Source of the DNA: Phocaeicola plebeius
GTDB lineage: Bacteria > Bacteroidota > Bacteroidia > Bacteroidales > Bacteroidaceae
NCBI RefSeq assembly: GCF_003437535.1
Contig: NZ_QSQT01000029.1
Span: 1-41,142 of the forward strand
DNA length: 41,142 bases
Direction: 5' to 3'
This document shows, in pieces, positions 22,657-31,148 of the stretch (positions within the stretch are counted from its first letter, which is position 1; each line of letters starts with the position of its first letter). The translations under genes and the position numbers were made by a program. Below the pieces are notes generated by a model, which made no database searches, was not told the DNA's origin, and saw nothing but the letters and a program-made list of their open reading frames with translations.

Positions 22657-24783
22657 TTATTTCTGTGGCTTCAGCCAGCGGTCAAGCCAGTTGAAGAAAG
22701 TGCGTTGCCACAAAATACCGTTCTGAGGTTTCAATACCCAGTGGTTTTCGTCCGGGAAAATCAGCAGTTCGGCAGGAATGCCTCTCAGTTTGGCAGCGTT
22801 GAATGCGGCCATACCTTGTGAGGCCAAGATGCGGTAGTCTTTCTCGCCGTGGATGCAGAGGATAGGAGTATCCCATTTGTCGACAAACAGGTGAGGAGAG
22901 TTGGCATAGCTACGCTTTACAGCTGGATTGTTCTTGTCCCAGTACGGGCCACCCAAATCCCAGTTGGTGAACCAGAGTTCTTCGGTTTCGAGATACTGCT
23001 GCTCCATGTTGAAGAATCCGTCGTGTGCGATGAAGGCCTTGAAACGCTTGTTGTGGTGTCCGGCCAGCCAGTACACTGAATATCCTCCGAAGCTGGCACC
23101 TACGCAGCCCAGGCGGTCTTTGTCTACGTACGGTTCTTTGGCAATGTCGTCGATGGCAGTCAGGTAGTCGTCCATGCAGTGTCCGCCGTAGTTGGTGCTG
23201 ATTTCTTCCAGCCATTCCATGCCGAATCCCGGCAGACCGCGGCGGTTGGGAGCGATGATGATGTAATCGTTGGCAGCCATAATCTGGAAGTTCCAGCGGT
23301 AGCTCCAGAACTGGCTCACGGGGCTTTGCGGACCACCTTCGCAGAACAGCAGGGTGGGGTATTTCTTGTTCGGGTCGAAGTCTACCGGGTAGATTACCCA
23401 CGAGAGCATGTCTTTACCGTCGACGGTCTTTGTCCAGCGGGCTTCTACTTTACCTAACTTCAGCTGCTTGAAGATGTGGTCGTTTTCCTGCGTGATGCGG
23501 GTTACCTCGTTATCCTTGTCCAGGTTGACGGTGAACAGCTCGTCAGCTTCGCTGATAGAGTGGCGCTTGGTGAGAAGCTGCCCGTCGCCCAGCATTTCTA
23601 CAGAAGCATAGTCGTACATGCCTTCTGTAAGCTGTTCCACTTCACCCTTCAGGTTTGTACGGTGAATCATGCTGGTGGCATGCCATACACCGGTGAAATA
23701 GAGTGTCTGGTTGTCCGGAGCCCAGCAGTAGCTGTCTACGCCCGACTGGAAGGCTTCTGTAACGTAAGTCTTTTTGCCGTTTTTCAAATCCATTACGCAA
23801 AGGCGGTTGCGGTCGCTTTCGTATCCGTCGCGTTCCATACTTTGCCAGGCAATGAATCCGCCGTCGGGGGAGAACTGCGGGTTCGTGTCGTAACCCATGT
23901 TCTTGTCGGTAGAGTCTTCCTTGCAGAGATTGCGGGTCTGCTTGGTTTCCAGATTATACAGGTAAATGTCCGAATCGGTAGAAATAGCATATTCCAGTCC
24001 GGTTTTCTTGCGGCAGGTATATGCGATGGATTTGGAGTCAGGACTCCAGGTAAGCTGTTCGATGCCACCGAAAGGCTTCATCGGCGATTCGTAGGGTTCG
24101 CCGGCCAGGATGTCGGTTGTTTCGCCCACTTTATTTCCGGCAAATGGAGCCACGAACGGATGCGGTACGGTCTGTACCCATTCATCCCAGTGCTTGTACA
24201 TCAGGTCGTCTATCACCATTCCACTGGCCTTGTCCAGGTCAGGATACTTGTCGACGGTGCGTTCGCCGTATTTCACCTGTGAGATGAAGAGCACCTTGCT
24301 CTCGTCGGGTGAGAACTTGAATCCGTCGATTCCCCCGGCAAATGAAGAAAGCTGTACGCGTTCGCTGCCGTCGGGATTCATTTCCCAAATCTGGCTGTTA
24401 CCGTCGGCATCGGGTGCCAGGAAAGCAAGCTTGCTGCCGTTCTTAATCCATGCAGGTTCTCCTTCGCTGGCAGCTGTAGTGGTGAGCAACTGGTTGTCTG
24501 AACCGTCGGCATTCATTACGTAGATTACCAGGTGGCTCTTGTTTTCTTTCACACTGTAGTAAGACACCGTGTAGGCAATGCGTTTGCCATCGGGCGATAC
24601 ACAGGAACTTCCGATGCGTCCCATGGCCCAGAGTGTTTCAGGGGTCATACGGCCGTCTTTTACCGTAACCTCCTGTTTGCCGATGATGGGGCCATCTGTC
24701 TGTGCGGCTTTTTCAGGACCTACACAGGCCGATGTGGCGAGCATCATGGCTGCTGTCATAGTCATAAAATCTGTTTTTTTCAT
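22657..24783 (-). CDS. S9 family prolyl-oligopeptidase-type peptidase, lipoprotein
   Basis: The 708-residue protein has a lipoprotein signal (lipobox ATSAC, Cys20). A seven-bladed propeller-type N-terminal region has repeated TolB/WD-like strands (SPDGKRIAYTVSYY, SPDESKVLFIS, SPDSKSIAYTC). The C-terminal alpha/beta hydrolase follows. The nucleophile is in GASFGGYS (Ser564); the Asp is in GEKDYR near residue 648 and the His is in ENHW near residue 681. The family removes dipeptides or oligopeptides, often after proline. It acts in the periplasm or on the outer membrane. The gene starts 23 nt after the ion-channel gene and is probably co-transcribed with it. Confidence 0.92.
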   Translation of the reverse strand: MKKTDFMTMTAAMMLATSACVGPEKAAQTDGPIIGKQEVTVKDGRMTPETLWAMGRIGSSCVSPDGKRIAYTVSYYSVKENKSHLVIYVMNADGSDNQLLTTTAASEGEPAWIKNGSKLAFLAPDADGNSQIWEMNPDGSERVQLSSFAGGIDGFKFSPDESKVLFISQVKYGERTVDKYPDLDKASGMVIDDLMYKHWDEWVQTVPHPFVAPFAGNKVGETTDILAGEPYESPMKPFGGIEQLTWSPDSKSIAYTCRKKTGLEYAISTDSDIYLYNLETKQTRNLCKEDSTDKNMGYDTNPQFSPDGGFIAWQSMERDGYESDRNRLCVMDLKNGKKTYVTEAFQSGVDSYCWAPDNQTLYFTGVWHATSMIHRTNLKGEVEQLTEGMYDYASVEMLGDGQLLTKRHSISEADELFTVNLDKDNEVTRITQENDHIFKQLKLGKVEARWTKTVDGKDMLSWVIYPVDFDPNKKYPTLLFCEGGPQSPVSQFWSYRWNFQIMAANDYIIIAPNRRGLPGFGMEWLEEISTNYGGHCMDDYLTAIDDIAKEPYVDKDRLGCVGASFGGYSVYWLAGHHNKRFKAFIAHDGFFNMEQQYLETEELWFTNWDLGGPYWDKNNPAVKRSYANSPHLFVDKWDTPILCIHGEKDYRILASQGMAAFNAAKLRGIPAELLIFPDENHWVLKPQNGILWQRTFFNWLDRWLKPQK

Positions 24784-24806
24784 GTGTTTATTTGATGGTT
24801 TAATGA

Positions 24807-25697
24807 TTAAAATTCTTCGTTGTGGATTTTTCTTTTTGAGTCACTCTCGAGTTCCTTTCCGCGGTATTTGCAATAGACGGTTTCTGCGTCGTGCCCTGTC
24901 TGGTGGCAGTGCGGACACTGGCGTTCTGCCTGCTTTTTCTGCTGGCTTACCATGGCTGCTGATACGATTCCCGTAGGTACGGCAATAATGGTGTAACCGG
25001 TGAGCATGATGATGGCCGACAGAAATCGTCCTACCGGGGTAACAGGGGTGATGTCGCCATAGCCTACGGTGGTCATAGTGACAATGGCCCAGTAGATACT
25101 ATTGGGAATGTTGTTGAATTCAGACCCGGGTACGTCGCCCTCAATCATGTACATGACTGTTCCCATGGAGGTAACCAAGATGAGGACAAAAAAGAAAAAT
25201 ACGGATATTTTCGGTGCGCTGATGCGCAGGGAGCGCAGCAGCAGATTGCCTTCACTGATGAAAGAGAATAGTTTGAAGATGCGGAATATCCGGATGAGCC
25301 GGAAGGCCCGGATGACCAGCAGGTAGTGTGCACCCTTCAGGAAGAAGCTCAGGTAAACCGGCAGGGTGGCCAGCAGGTCCACCAGCCCGAAAAAGCTGAA
25401 TATGTATTTCCGGGGATTTTTCAGGCAGTAAATACGGGCCAGGTATTCTATGGTAAAGAAGAGAGTCAGCAGGTATTCCAATAGTCGCAATATCCAGTAG
25501 GCTGTAGGAGAAAACAAGTGCATGCTTTCCAGTATGACCATCAGTACGCTGACAATGATGCTGCTGATTAATATGATGTTGAACAGCCTTCCTTTCGGTG
25601 TGTCTGATTCGAAAACGATGGAATATACTTTCTGCTTTAATGTTTCATTGTGCAGGAAATGCTGCCATCGGGTATAGAGTTTTGAAAAGTAGTTCAT
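24807..25697 (-). CDS. voltage-gated K+ channel-type ion transporter with C-terminal zinc-ribbon-like tail
   Basis: The ATG at 25697 (MNYFSKLYTRWQHFLHN) is supported by the -7 box at 25717-25724; the frame extends to 25730. The 296-residue protein has six transmembrane helices. S4 is rich in Arg (IRAFRLIRIFRIFKLF, about 128-145), and the pore filter TVGYGD is near residue 211. That is typical of bacterial Kv-type channels. The cytoplasmic tail carries CPHCHQTGHDAETVYCKYRG. It looks like a zinc ribbon in which the fourth Cys (expected CKxCG) has become Arg by one base change, so metal binding is doubtful. Confidence 0.9.
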   Translation of the reverse strand: MNYFSKLYTRWQHFLHNETLKQKVYSIVFESDTPKGRLFNIILISSIIVSVLMVILESMHLFSPTAYWILRLLEYLLTLFFTIEYLARIYCLKNPRKYIFSFFGLVDLLATLPVYLSFFLKGAHYLLVIRAFRLIRIFRIFKLFSFISEGNLLLRSLRISAPKISVFFFFVLILVTSMGTVMYMIEGDVPGSEFNNIPNSIYWAIVTMTTVGYGDITPVTPVGRFLSAIIMLTGYTIIAVPTGIVSAAMVSQQKKQAERQCPHCHQTGHDAETVYCKYRGKELESDSKRKIHNEEF

Positions 25698-25701
25698 GGT
25701 T

Positions 25702-25725
25702 TTACCTTTGTTTCTGCAAAGGTAA
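25702..25725. repeat. 9-bp inverted repeat containing mirror-image -7 boxes
   Basis: TTACCTTTG-N6-CAAAGGTAA spans the channel gene promoter. The right arm is the minus-strand -7 box TACCTTTG (25724-25717); the left arm would be a plus-strand -7 box with no gene behind it. It may be an operator overlapping the start site. Confidence 0.55.
25717..25724 (-). promoter_or_regulatory. -7 box of the ion-channel gene
   Basis: The minus strand reads TACCTTTG, 19 nt before the ATG at 25697. It lies within the longer open frame and decides the start. Confidence 0.6.
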
Positions 25726-25761
25726 GACAATAAATGGAAAAAGAGGAATGTAGCAGAAAAA

Positions 25762-25807
25762 AGAGCGCCCCTCGATGGCTTGTCTGTATGCCATTGAGGG
25801 GCGCTCT
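25762..25807 (-). terminator. intrinsic terminator after yidC
   Basis: An 18-bp GC-rich stem with one G-T pair (25762-25779 with 25790-25807) is followed on the minus strand by TTTTTTCTG. It ends the pyrG-yidC transcript. Confidence 0.9.
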
Positions 25808-25827
25808 GCGGTATGAAGATAATCTTT

Positions 25828-27687
25828 TTATTTTTTCTTACCTCCCATGCGTTCCTGACGCTCTTTCTGTAGACGTTCCTGCTCTTTCTGCAGGGCTTCC
25901 AGTTTAGCCATCAGTCCGCTTGCCTTTTGCTGTGAAGGTTCTTTCTTGTTGGCTTCCAGCTGGGCGAGCAGTTTCTTTTCATCGGTCATGCGGCGCATAA
26001 TCCACATGGTAATGATACCAATCAGACCGGAGATGAAATAGTAGTAGCTCAATCCGGATGCATAGTCGTTGAAGATGAAGAAGAACATCACAGGCATGAT
26101 GTACATCATCCATTTCATGGCAGCCAGCTGTGGATTGTTGCCCATATCCTGCTGTTTCATCATGATAATCTGGTTGAGCACCGTAGTGATGCTGAACAGC
26201 AGACAGAACAAGCTCAGGTGGTTGCCTAACAACGGAATGTGGTAGCTCCAGCTGATCAGGTCGTCGTAAGCCGAAAGGTCATCAGCCCACAAGAATCCCT
26301 GCTGACGTAACTCGATAGCGTTCGGCACGAAGAAGAAGAGGGCCATGAACACCGGAGTTTGCAACAACATCGGCAGACAGCCGCCCATCGGACTGACATT
26401 GTACTGGCGATAGAGGGCCATGGTTTCCTGCTGTTTCTTCAGGGCATCTTCCTGCTTCGGATATTTGGCGTTAATCTTATCTACATACGGCTTCAGGGCA
26501 CGCATTTTGGCAGATGAGATGAAAGACTTCCAGGTGGTAGGAAGTACCAGTACCTTGACGATGATGGTCATAAGCAGGATAACCATACCCATGCTCAGTC
26601 CCCAGCCTGACAGCCAGTCGAACAAGTTGATGGTAAACCAGCGGTTAATCAGGCGGATAATCGGCCATCCCAGATAAACCAGGTCTTCCAGTTCCTGATC
26701 TTTATCTTTAAAGCTCAAGTCGTTGCTGGCCAGCAGTGTCTTGAAGTGGTTCGGACCAAAGTAGAACTGCATGTGTGAAGCTTTGGCACCTGTCGGGTCG
26801 AAAGCTGTCTTCATGTCGGCTGCATAGTTCTTCATGTAACCGCTTCCTTGCTGTTCCATTTTCGATTCGAGTGTGGCGTTGTCAAAGTTCTGCTCTGCCA
26901 TGAACACGCAGGAGAAATACTGATTCTTGAAAGCTACCCAGTCGAGTGATTCAGGAATGGTTTCTTTTTCATCCTTTGTTTCGCTCAAGTAATCGAAACT
27001 GTCGTCCACCGGCTTGTAGGTCAATGAAGTGTAACGCTGTTCGAAGTTGTAACCTTTCTCCATCTGGCGGGCACGCTGTTTCCATTCGATGTTCATGCTC
27101 TTGGTAGAAGGAGAGAAGAAATTCTGCATGCCGCTGGCTTGAACGGTAAGGTCTACCATATACGAGTTGGGCAGCAGTCGGTAGTTGAAGTCCAGGTGTC
27201 CGCCGTTGGCTGCGTTCAGTCGCATGGTCACGGTAGAATCGGTCACATTAGTCGCCTCGAAATACATCTGCTGGCTGAGAATGTTTTCGTTCTTTCCTTC
27301 AAAACCGAAATTCATGGAAGCATCTTCGCCGTCGAACAGAACGAGAGGCTGCTTCTTCTGGTCTTTATACTCTTTCAGCAGGGCCTTGCTCACTCGTCCG
27401 CCTTTGTTGGAGAAAGTCAGCTGAACCAGCTCGTTCTCCAGTACGGTAAATTGTTCCGTACCCTGTGCGGCCTGGAAGAAGAGGGAAGTACTGTCAGGGC
27501 GTGCAGCTTCAATGGCTGCAGCAGCCTGCTTTTCCTGGGCTTCCTGTTGTTGCTTGATAACCTGTTGGATAGAGTCCTGATAGTGCTGTGCGCGTGCTCT
27601 TTCTTCCTGGCTGGGGCGGTTGTAGATACCGAATCCCACGATAACCGCTCCAATCAGGATAAAGCCCACTAACGTGTTTTTGTCCAT
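25828..27687 (-). CDS. yidC: membrane protein insertase YidC
   Basis: The 619-residue protein begins with an N-terminal signal-anchor (MDKNTLVGFILIGAVIVGFGIYN). A large periplasmic beta-sandwich domain follows (about 60-340), then the conserved five-helix core. The core starts WGLSMGMVILLMTIIVKVLVLPTTWKSFISSAKMRALKPYVDKINAKYP and includes MGGCLPMLLQTPVFMALFFFV. A Lys/Gln/Glu-rich cytoplasmic tail closes the protein (KLEALQKEQERLQKERQ). YidC inserts membrane proteins with or without SecYEG. It lies 29 nt after pyrG, a known Bacteroidales neighbour arrangement as far as I recall. Confidence 0.97.
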   Translation of the reverse strand: MDKNTLVGFILIGAVIVGFGIYNRPSQEERARAQHYQDSIQQVIKQQQEAQEKQAAAAIEAARPDSTSLFFQAAQGTEQFTVLENELVQLTFSNKGGRVSKALLKEYKDQKKQPLVLFDGEDASMNFGFEGKNENILSQQMYFEATNVTDSTVTMRLNAANGGHLDFNYRLLPNSYMVDLTVQASGMQNFFSPSTKSMNIEWKQRARQMEKGYNFEQRYTSLTYKPVDDSFDYLSETKDEKETIPESLDWVAFKNQYFSCVFMAEQNFDNATLESKMEQQGSGYMKNYAADMKTAFDPTGAKASHMQFYFGPNHFKTLLASNDLSFKDKDQELEDLVYLGWPIIRLINRWFTINLFDWLSGWGLSMGMVILLMTIIVKVLVLPTTWKSFISSAKMRALKPYVDKINAKYPKQEDALKKQQETMALYRQYNVSPMGGCLPMLLQTPVFMALFFFVPNAIELRQQGFLWADDLSAYDDLISWSYHIPLLGNHLSLFCLLFSITTVLNQIIMMKQQDMGNNPQLAAMKWMMYIMPVMFFFIFNDYASGLSYYYFISGLIGIITMWIMRRMTDEKKLLAQLEANKKEPSQQKASGLMAKLEALQKEQERLQKERQERMGGKKK

Positions 27688-27716
27688 TTCTATTTCTTTA
27701 CAATGTTATGTTTGGT

Positions 27717-29315
27717 TTATTTGCTGATAGCTGCCTTGATGAAGGACAGGAACAACGGATGTGGTTTCAATACCGTACTGCTGTATTCCGGATGGAACTG
27801 TGTACCGATAAACCATTTCAAGGTCGGGATTTCCACGATTTCCACCAGGTCGGATTCCGGATTGATACCTACGCACTTCATACCCGCCTTTTCGAATTCT
27901 TCCTTGTAGCTGTTGTTGAATTCGTAACGGTGACGGTGACGTTCCTGGATGTGTTCACTCTGGTAAGCTTCATAAGTCTTGGAGTTCGGGTCGATAACGC
28001 ATTCGTAAGCTCCCAGACGCATGGTACCACCCATGTTCGTGATGGATTTCTGTTCCTCCATGATGTCGATTACATTGTGCGGAGTCTTTTCATCCATTTC
28101 ACGGCTGTTGGCATCGGCATATCCCAGTACGTTTCGTGCGAATTCGATGACAATACACTGCATACCCAGACAGATACCGAATGTCGGTACGTTGTGTGTA
28201 CGGCAGTACTTGATAGCTACGAACTTACCTTCGATACCACGCTGTCCGAATCCCGGGCAGATGATGACACCGTCCATGTCTTTCAGGTGCTCTTCTATGT
28301 TGTCGTCGGTCAGGTTCTCGCTATTGATAAAGTGAATGTCGGCCTTGCGGTCATTATAAGTTGCAGCTTGTGAAAGGGCTTCCAGAATTGATTTGTAGGC
28401 ATCCTGTAAGTCGTATTTTCCTACCAGTCCGATTCTTACCTTCTCAGTAGCATTGTGACGACGGTTCAGGAAGTCTCTCCACGGGCCGAGAGTAGGAGTT
28501 TCACCTACCGGAAGTCCCATTTTTTCAAGGATAGTTACATCCAGTTTCTGTTCCTGCATACGCAAAGGTACTTCGTAGATGGTCGGCATGTCCATTGACT
28601 GGATAACGGCGTTGTCGTCTACGTTACAGAACAAGGCAACTTTCTTTCTCAGTCCCATGCTGAGTTCGTGTTCTGTACGAAGTACCAGGATATCCGGCTG
28701 AATACCTACAGACTGCAGTTCTTTTACAGAGTGCTGGGTCGGTTTAGTCTTCAATTCACCGGCAGCAGCCAAGTAAGGTACATAAGTCAAGTGTACGCAC
28801 AAAGCGTTCTTGCCTAATTCCCATTTCAGCTGACGGATACTTTCCAGGTAAGGAAGTGATTCGATGTCGCCTACAGTTCCTCCGATTTCTGTAATGACGA
28901 AATCGAATTTATATTTGTTGCCCAGCAATTTGACATTGCGTTTAATTTCGTCAGTGATGTGAGGGATAATCTGGATGGTCTTGCCAAGATAGTCGCCACG
29001 GCGTTCCTTGTCGATTACACTCTTGTAGATGCGTCCGGTAGTGATGTTGTTGGCTTTGGTAGTTTGGATGCCTAAGAAGCGTTCGTAGTGTCCCAAGTCG
29101 AGGTCGGCTTCATGTCCGTCTACGGTTACGTAGCACTCTCCGTGTTCATAGGGATTCAGAGTTCCCGGGTCGATGTTGATATACGGGTCGAACTTCTGGA
29201 TGGTTACGCTGTAGCCTCTGGCCTGCAGCAACTTACCGATAGATGATGAGATGATACCTTTTCCTAATGAAGAGGCTACACCACCTGTTACGAAAATATA
29301 CTTTGTTTCTGCCAC
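27717..29315 (-). CDS. pyrG: CTP synthase
   Basis: The 532-residue enzyme makes CTP from UTP, ATP and glutamine. The synthetase domain starts KYIFVTGGVASSLGKGIISSS (P-loop) and includes DPYINIDPGTLNPYEHGE. The class I glutamine amidotransferase domain has the nucleophile Cys in FGICLGMQ near residue 386 and the His/Glu of FHPEYSS near the C-terminus. The start codon is GTG at 29315-29313; no in-frame ATG fits the family N-terminus MAETKYIFVTGG. It has a leader of about 125 nt from the promoter at 29446-29476 and is followed by yidC. Confidence 0.96.
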   Translation of the reverse strand: MAETKYIFVTGGVASSLGKGIISSSIGKLLQARGYSVTIQKFDPYINIDPGTLNPYEHGECYVTVDGHEADLDLGHYERFLGIQTTKANNITTGRIYKSVIDKERRGDYLGKTIQIIPHITDEIKRNVKLLGNKYKFDFVITEIGGTVGDIESLPYLESIRQLKWELGKNALCVHLTYVPYLAAAGELKTKPTQHSVKELQSVGIQPDILVLRTEHELSMGLRKKVALFCNVDDNAVIQSMDMPTIYEVPLRMQEQKLDVTILEKMGLPVGETPTLGPWRDFLNRRHNATEKVRIGLVGKYDLQDAYKSILEALSQAATYNDRKADIHFINSENLTDDNIEEHLKDMDGVIICPGFGQRGIEGKFVAIKYCRTHNVPTFGICLGMQCIVIEFARNVLGYADANSREMDEKTPHNVIDIMEEQKSITNMGGTMRLGAYECVIDPNSKTYEAYQSEHIQERHRHRYEFNNSYKEEFEKAGMKCVGINPESDLVEIVEIPTLKWFIGTQFHPEYSSTVLKPHPLFLSFIKAAISK

Positions 29316-29445
29316 AATATGAATATTTAAAAATTAAATTCAACAGTTTAATGCTGCCTGCTTTCTTTTCTCTTAAGAAAGTGACAGTCAAAATGCCGGT
29401 GAGCAATATTTCTACCGACATGGAAGAACTACTTCTTCAAGTTTG

Positions 29446-29476
29446 CAAAATTATAAAAAAAAGCTGAACCCGCAAA
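29446..29476 (-). promoter_or_regulatory. pyrG-yidC promoter
   Basis: On the minus strand TTTG (29476-29473), a 19-nt spacer, then TAATTTTG (29453-29446) match the Bacteroidetes consensus. It predicts a start near 29442 and a leader of about 125 nt before the pyrG GTG. Confidence 0.78.
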
Positions 29477-29495
29477 AGTAAGTAGAGCAAAACCA

Positions 29496-29522
29496 CGTTT
29501 AACTTTAAATATCCTTACGTTT
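29496..29522. repeat. short second copy of the AAACG/CGTTT grammar
   Basis: CGTTT (29496-29500), 6 nt, AAATA (29507-29511, degenerate), 6 nt, CGTTT (29518-29522). The 22-nt period and the spacer AACTTT resemble the array at 22096-22221; over 29 columns 23 bases agree with part of that array. Confidence 0.5.
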
Positions 29523-29624
29523 TCCGATGGATGTACAAATGAAATTTTAAACAAAGGTGGGTAGAAAATTGTTTTTAAGTACAATTAGTAGGTGTGAAAG
29601 CTAACTTCTTTTAGAAATAAATCG

Positions 29625-29632
29625 TACTTTTG
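29625..29632 (+). promoter_or_regulatory. -7 box of the DUF3078 gene
   Basis: TACTTTTG lies 24 nt before the ATG at 29657 (15 nt before an ATG at 29648). It overlaps the non-ATG frame start at 29630, excluding that start. Confidence 0.6.
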
Positions 29633-29656
29633 CACAAGATTTTAAGAATGACAAAA

Positions 29657-31138
29657 ATGAAAAAGACGAGTCTTTTCTTGGTATTGCTTATGGTGTGCGG
29701 TGGGTTGGCCGCACAAGAAATGGAAGTGTCTTCGGATGCGATAAAATCGGATACACTAAAAAATGCGGTAGATTCTTTGAATGTAACAGCTCCTGTAGAC
29801 AGCCTGCAGAATGCAACACAGAAGAAAGTAGTTCCGGCTGTAAAGAAAAAGGTGGAACTTCCTACACTGGAGGTGCGGAATTTCTGGCGGTTGATGCAGA
29901 ATTTCCGTCGGGAGTATAACGCCCAGCTGGAGCGTTGGGATGATATTTATCTGCTGATAACGGGTATCCGTCCGAATCCAGATTACTATAAATTGTCGAT
30001 GCCGGCTACTTATTATGAGGCACCGATAGAGCAGGCCTTCAGTATCTCTGACTGGAAACCGCAGATACCTTTTATAAAAGAAAATGTGCTGGATGCGCAA
30101 TTGCCTCAGGTGGCCGATTTGCGTCATTCTGTGCAGGTGGATAAGGCGGTAAATCGGCAGTTGCTTTCTTTTTATCTGTCTTACCCCAGTTTGGTGAAGC
30201 AAAATGAGGAGAATTTGAAAGGCTTGAAACCGATATACGGTGAGGTGCTTGTAAACCAGCCGCGGAAAGAGAATCTGCTGGACATGATGCAGAATGATGA
30301 GCTTCCGAACCGGGTGACAGAAAAAGACCTGCTGGTTATCAAGCCGAATTTCTGGACCTTTGGTGGAAATGGTTATTTGCAATTCTCACAGAACTACATT
30401 TCGAAGAACTGGTATAAGGGTGGTGAAAGTACCAAATCATTGCTTTCCGGCTTCACCTGGCAGGCGAATTATGATGACAGACAGCGTATCCAGTTTGAAA
30501 ACAAGATTGAGTGGAAATTGGGCTTTATCACGGCACCTTCGGATACCGTACACAGCTATAAGGCTAACAATGACCTGCTTCGCTTGAGTTCTAAATTGGG
30601 TTACAAGGCCTTCAGTACATGGTACTATACTTTGTCGGCTGAGTTCAAGACGCAGTTCTTCTCAAACTACGAGACCAACTCCGATAACTTGGTTTCTGCT
30701 TTCTTCTCACCGGCCGAATTGAACGTCGGTCTCGGTATGGACTACAAGTTTATCAAGGATGGCGTGTGCAATTTGTCTGTGCTGGTAAATCCGATAAACT
30801 ACACCTTGTACAGCGTGGCCAGTGACAGGGTAGACCCTACAAAGTTTAACATCGAAGCCGGTCATAAACGGGAAAGTGTATGGGGTTCTCGTCTGGAATC
30901 TACATTGAAATGGAAAATGTTCTCCATCCTGATGTGGGAGTCCCGCTTGTCTTATACGACCAATTACGAGAAAGTGCTGGGTGAATGGGAAAATACCTTT
31001 ACCTTTACCATTAATCAGTATCTTTCTACGAAGCTGTTCGTTCATGGTCGATTTGACGATGGGGTGACTCGTGAAGAAGGTCGAAGTTATTTTCAGTTGC
31101 AGGAATTGCTTAGTTTTGGTTTGAGTTATACTTGGTAA
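29657..31138 (+). CDS. DUF3078 domain outer-membrane protein (493 aa)
   Basis: A signal peptide (MKKTSLFLVLLMVCGGLAAQ) is followed by a Ser/Asp/Lys-rich linker. The DUF3078 region from about residue 220 contains KPNFWTFGGNGYLQFSQNY, NWYKGGESTKSLLSGFTWQANYDDRQRIQFEN and KLGFITAPSDTVHSYKANNDLLRLSSKLGYKAF. The C-terminus ends LSFGLSYTW, with the terminal aromatic of an outer-membrane beta-barrel. Function is unknown; many Bacteroidetes have one copy. ATG at 29648 is an alternative start adding three residues. The TRIC-type channel gene follows after 10 nt, so they are probably co-transcribed. Confidence 0.85.
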   Translation: MKKTSLFLVLLMVCGGLAAQEMEVSSDAIKSDTLKNAVDSLNVTAPVDSLQNATQKKVVPAVKKKVELPTLEVRNFWRLMQNFRREYNAQLERWDDIYLLITGIRPNPDYYKLSMPATYYEAPIEQAFSISDWKPQIPFIKENVLDAQLPQVADLRHSVQVDKAVNRQLLSFYLSYPSLVKQNEENLKGLKPIYGEVLVNQPRKENLLDMMQNDELPNRVTEKDLLVIKPNFWTFGGNGYLQFSQNYISKNWYKGGESTKSLLSGFTWQANYDDRQRIQFENKIEWKLGFITAPSDTVHSYKANNDLLRLSSKLGYKAFSTWYYTLSAEFKTQFFSNYETNSDNLVSAFFSPAELNVGLGMDYKFIKDGVCNLSVLVNPINYTLYSVASDRVDPTKFNIEAGHKRESVWGSRLESTLKWKMFSILMWESRLSYTTNYEKVLGEWENTFTFTINQYLSTKLFVHGRFDDGVTREEGRSYFQLQELLSFGLSYTW

Positions 31139-31148
31139 AATATTTGCT

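Larger units (their letters stand above)
29316..29656. other. intergenic region between pyrG and the DUF3078 gene
   Basis: The region holds the pyrG promoter (29446-29476) and its long leader, which includes a 7-bp hairpin CTTTCTT/AAGAAAG (29361-29367 with 29375-29381). Next come a three-half-site copy of the AAACG/CGTTT grammar (29496-29522) and the -7 box of the DUF3078 gene (29625-29632). No gene is visible; a 62-codon minus-strand frame overlapping the pyrG start is not credible. Confidence 0.6.

Noticed and set aside
29233..29421. A 62-codon minus-strand frame in the pyrG leader.
   Set aside because: It overlaps the start of pyrG by 83 nt in another frame and shows no recognisable motif; a regulatory upstream ORF cannot be excluded but has no support.
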